Below, in pieces: positions 41,113-42,822 of a stretch of DNA of 42,822 nt. The DNA is taken from NCBI GenBank assembly GCA_028716265.1, contig JAQUQD010000018.1, forward strand, positions 1 through 42,822, read 5' to 3'. This DNA comes from Bacteroidales bacterium (lineage in GTDB: Bacteria; Bacteroidota; Bacteroidia; Bacteroidales; JAGONC01). The notes below the pieces were generated by a model that made no database searches, was not told the origin of the DNA, and saw nothing but the letters and a program-made list of their open reading frames with translations. The position numbers and the translations under genes were made by a program. The number at the start of each line of letters is the position of its first letter. The stretch's first letter is position 1.

Positions 41113-42339
41113 CTACCTTGACAGGTAGGTCAGACGGCTCAGCCTCTCCGGATCCAGCACCTCGCCGGCAATCTCCATCAGCTGGCCCGGGGTGACAGCC
41201 TCTATCTGACCACACATCTCTTCCAGGGATTGCACCCGGTTCATCACCAGGATGCCCTTTCCCATGGCCAGCATCCTCCCCAGGTTGGATTCCCAGGCAA
41301 TGGCCAGCTGCCCGATGAACTGCTTCCGGGCAACGCCGATCTGGTTCGTTCCAAGCCTGACATTCCTCAACCTGTCCAGTTCCACGGCTACATAATGCAT
41401 GGTTCTATCAAGTAAACCGTTATCGACTCCCAGGTAGACCGTAAAGAGACCTGTATCCGTGTAAGGAGTGTATCCCGACTCTATGTTGTACGTGAGACCA
41501 TGTTTTTCACGTACGGATAGATTCAACCGTGAATTCATCCCCGGCCCACCGAGGATATTATTCAGCAGTGCCATGGGAACCCGTCTGGGATCACTTAACG
41601 CATAGGCAATGTTCCCCATGACACAGTGTGTTTGAAAGGTGCTTTTTCTTACCTGTTTCCTCACAGGCTTATAATCCGTAAAGGGGATCCGTGTTCTGGT
41701 AAGATTCCCCGATGGGATCCTGTCGAAATAGCGGCTGGCCAGTCGCACGAGCTTCCCAAACGGAATGTTCCCGACGGAGGACAGGACCATCTGATCAGGA
41801 GTGTAGTTCTTTCCGATGAAATGATGTATATGACTACGGTTGAACCGCCTGAGGTTGGCCTTTTTCCCCAGGATATTCCTTCCCAGGGGATGACCGGCAA
41901 ACACAAGCTCTTCAAAGTCGTCGAAGATCTGATCGGATGGGGTATCCTTATAGGAGCTGATTTCATCCATAATGACCGATTTTTCCTTGACCAGTTCTTT
42001 ATCGGGGAAAACCGAATCGAACACGATGTCGGCGATCAGCTCCAGCGCACGCTCATAGTAACCACGCTGGAAGGAAGCATAGATACAGGTTTCCTCTTTC
42101 GTTGTGAACGCGTTGAGATCTGCTCCGATGTTTTCCAGGCGCGTCAGGACATGATAGACCTTTCGCTTATGCGTTCCTTTAAAAATAGCATGCTCAATGA
42201 AATGTGCCAGTCCATGTTCCTTTTCTTCCTCATCCCTGCTGCCGGCACCAATGTAAACACCGCAATGTGCGACTGGACTGTCGGCATGCTCATGCACCAG
42301 CCGTATCCCATTGGGTAACCTGAATTCCATACAGCTCAT
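41113..42339 (-). CDS. M16 family zinc peptidase (pitrilysin/processing-peptidase type)
   Basis: This 408-aa protein has the inverted zinc motif HFIEH (46-50), with the distal Glu expected in KEKSVIMDEI. The second, inactive-type half includes GGPGMNSRLNLSVREKHGLTY. The size fits a single M16B protease. It has no signal peptide, so it is likely cytosolic, as usual for this subtype. Its ATG overlaps the stop codon of the upstream GldN-like gene (ATGA), which suggests coupled translation. Substrate unknown. Confidence 0.93.
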   Translation of the reverse strand: MSCMEFRLPNGIRLVHEHADSPVAHCGVYIGAGSRDEEEKEHGLAHFIEHAIFKGTHKRKVYHVLTRLENIGADLNAFTTKEETCIYASFQRGYYERALELIADIVFDSVFPDKELVKEKSVIMDEISSYKDTPSDQIFDDFEELVFAGHPLGRNILGKKANLRRFNRSHIHHFIGKNYTPDQMVLSSVGNIPFGKLVRLASRYFDRIPSGNLTRTRIPFTDYKPVRKQVRKSTFQTHCVMGNIAYALSDPRRVPMALLNNILGGPGMNSRLNLSVREKHGLTYNIESGYTPYTDTGLFTVYLGVDNGLLDRTMHYVAVELDRLRNVRLGTNQIGVARKQFIGQLAIAWESNLGRMLAMGKGILVMNRVQSLEEMCGQIEAVTPGQLMEIAGEVLDPERLSRLTYLSR

Positions 42340-42822
42340 TTCGGGTAATTTTCGTCAAAATAGATCCAGAACAATGGCATGTAACCCATCCACTCCCCGT
42401 TTTCTGTATACCTGCGGAGAACCGGCGCAATCCCTACCACTTTCTTGGTGATCCCGAAGGATTTGGGATCCATGTACCATTCTTCCAGGAATCGAAAACG
42501 GGTTATATCCTGAAAATTGATCCTGCGCTCGACAACAGTATCATAAAAGTCGTAGGGTGGCACTGCCCGCTGAAACGTCAGCGTATCAGACTGAAATCCG
42601 ATTTCCCTCACCTGCCGGGGAGTCAGGGGTTCGTTAAAATAACTGAAGGTCCTCACCTTTCCCTCATAAGCAGCTTCCATCACCTGCCGGATGAATACTT
42701 CTCTTTTGGAACCTTCTATGTTCTGGACCCACCAGTCAAAATCCGGATCCGGACTTTTAATATCCACGTCATACTGGATCCGTTCCGTGATGAGGGTCAT
42801 TTTGTCCATAGCTGGCTGATGG
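42336..42822 (-). CDS. GldN/PorN-like protein, 5' end outside the window
   Basis: The visible 157 residues resemble the C-terminal domain of GldN/PorN, a periplasmic ring component of the type IX secretion and gliding apparatus: DITRFRFLEEWYMDPKSF, then KKVVGIAPVLRRY and GYMPLFWIYFDENYPK. The frame stays open to the window edge upstream of the ATG at 42809, so the true start and any signal peptide probably lie beyond it. No gldK/L/M is visible here. It overlaps the M16 gene by 4 nt. It could be a GldN paralogue rather than the core T9SS protein. Confidence 0.7.
   Translation of the reverse strand, partial: HQPAMDKMTLITERIQYDVDIKSPDPDFDWWVQNIEGSKREVFIRQVMEAAYEGKVRTFSYFNEPLTPRQVREIGFQSDTLTFQRAVPPYDFYDTVVERRINFQDITRFRFLEEWYMDPKSFGITKKVVGIAPVLRRYTENGEWMGYMPLFWIYFDENYPK

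Overview
The window looks like chromosome from an anaerobic member of the Bacteroidetes (Bacteroidia/Bacteroidales-like, probably uncultured). This rests on GldF/GldG and GldN-type gliding/secretion proteins, the phoH-purC and hpt-adk-obg neighbourhoods, Tat-exported Gfo/Idh oxidoreductases with DoxX and DUF1080, almost no Shine-Dalgarno sites, and repeated matches to the Bacteroidetes -7 box TAnnTTTG a short way upstream of start codons. Anaerobic life is inferred from two ferredoxin-dependent transhydrogenase-type systems. No rRNA, tRNA, transposase, phage or CRISPR locus was recognised.

Layout. 1-5.8 kb is housekeeping: rpmB with promoter and terminator, cinA, a nucleoside phosphorylase, purC-phoH, and a SAM hydrolase. 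5.8-9.4 kb carries a GldF-GldG gene fusion and a DUF4340 protein. 9.4-10.2 kb is a decayed gdhA. 10.2-17.6 kb is redox block A: a 1160-aa receiver/PPDK-ATP-grasp protein, a Cys-rich double zinc-ribbon protein, NfnA, and an NfnB that carries a third copy of the same Cys-rich domain. 17.6-24.4 kb, all on the minus strand, is a sugar-oxidoreductase island (DoxX, three Gfo/Idh proteins, a TIM-barrel epimerase, a DUF1080 lipoprotein). 24.5-33.5 kb is redox block B: NuoE-like, NuoF-like and a 1234-aa NuoG/NfnB/ferredoxin/molybdopterin-fold fusion (resembling Sporomusa-type Nfn), followed 12 nt later by a second receiver/PPDK-ATP-grasp paralogue. 33.5-42.8 kb holds a secreted HExxH/propeller/barrel protein, a small membrane protein, a PPOX-fold protein, PAP2, obg, adk, hpt, purE, an M16 peptidase and the end of a GldN-like gene.

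How it may work together. NfnAB and the NuoE/F/StnC-like complex would both balance ferredoxin, NADH and NADPH pools. Each block also carries a REC-PPDK_N protein of unknown function that keeps the ATP-binding residues but shows no canonical phosphohistidine domain. This pairing is the best candidate for an undescribed system. The island between them probably handles 3-keto sugars in the periplasm, itself NAD-linked chemistry.

A second theme is non-coding. Most spacers between co-directional minus-strand genes consist of degenerate tandem repeats with periods of 7, 8 or 10 bp. These reach into coding sequence: they supply stop codons, encode a PAP2 tail, lie inside the propeller protein, and form the linker joining GldF to GldG. 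A MITE-like element is present in the 13.7-14.05 kb gap, with a 37-nt copy of its end at the left edge. All functions are read from sequence only; no searches were run.
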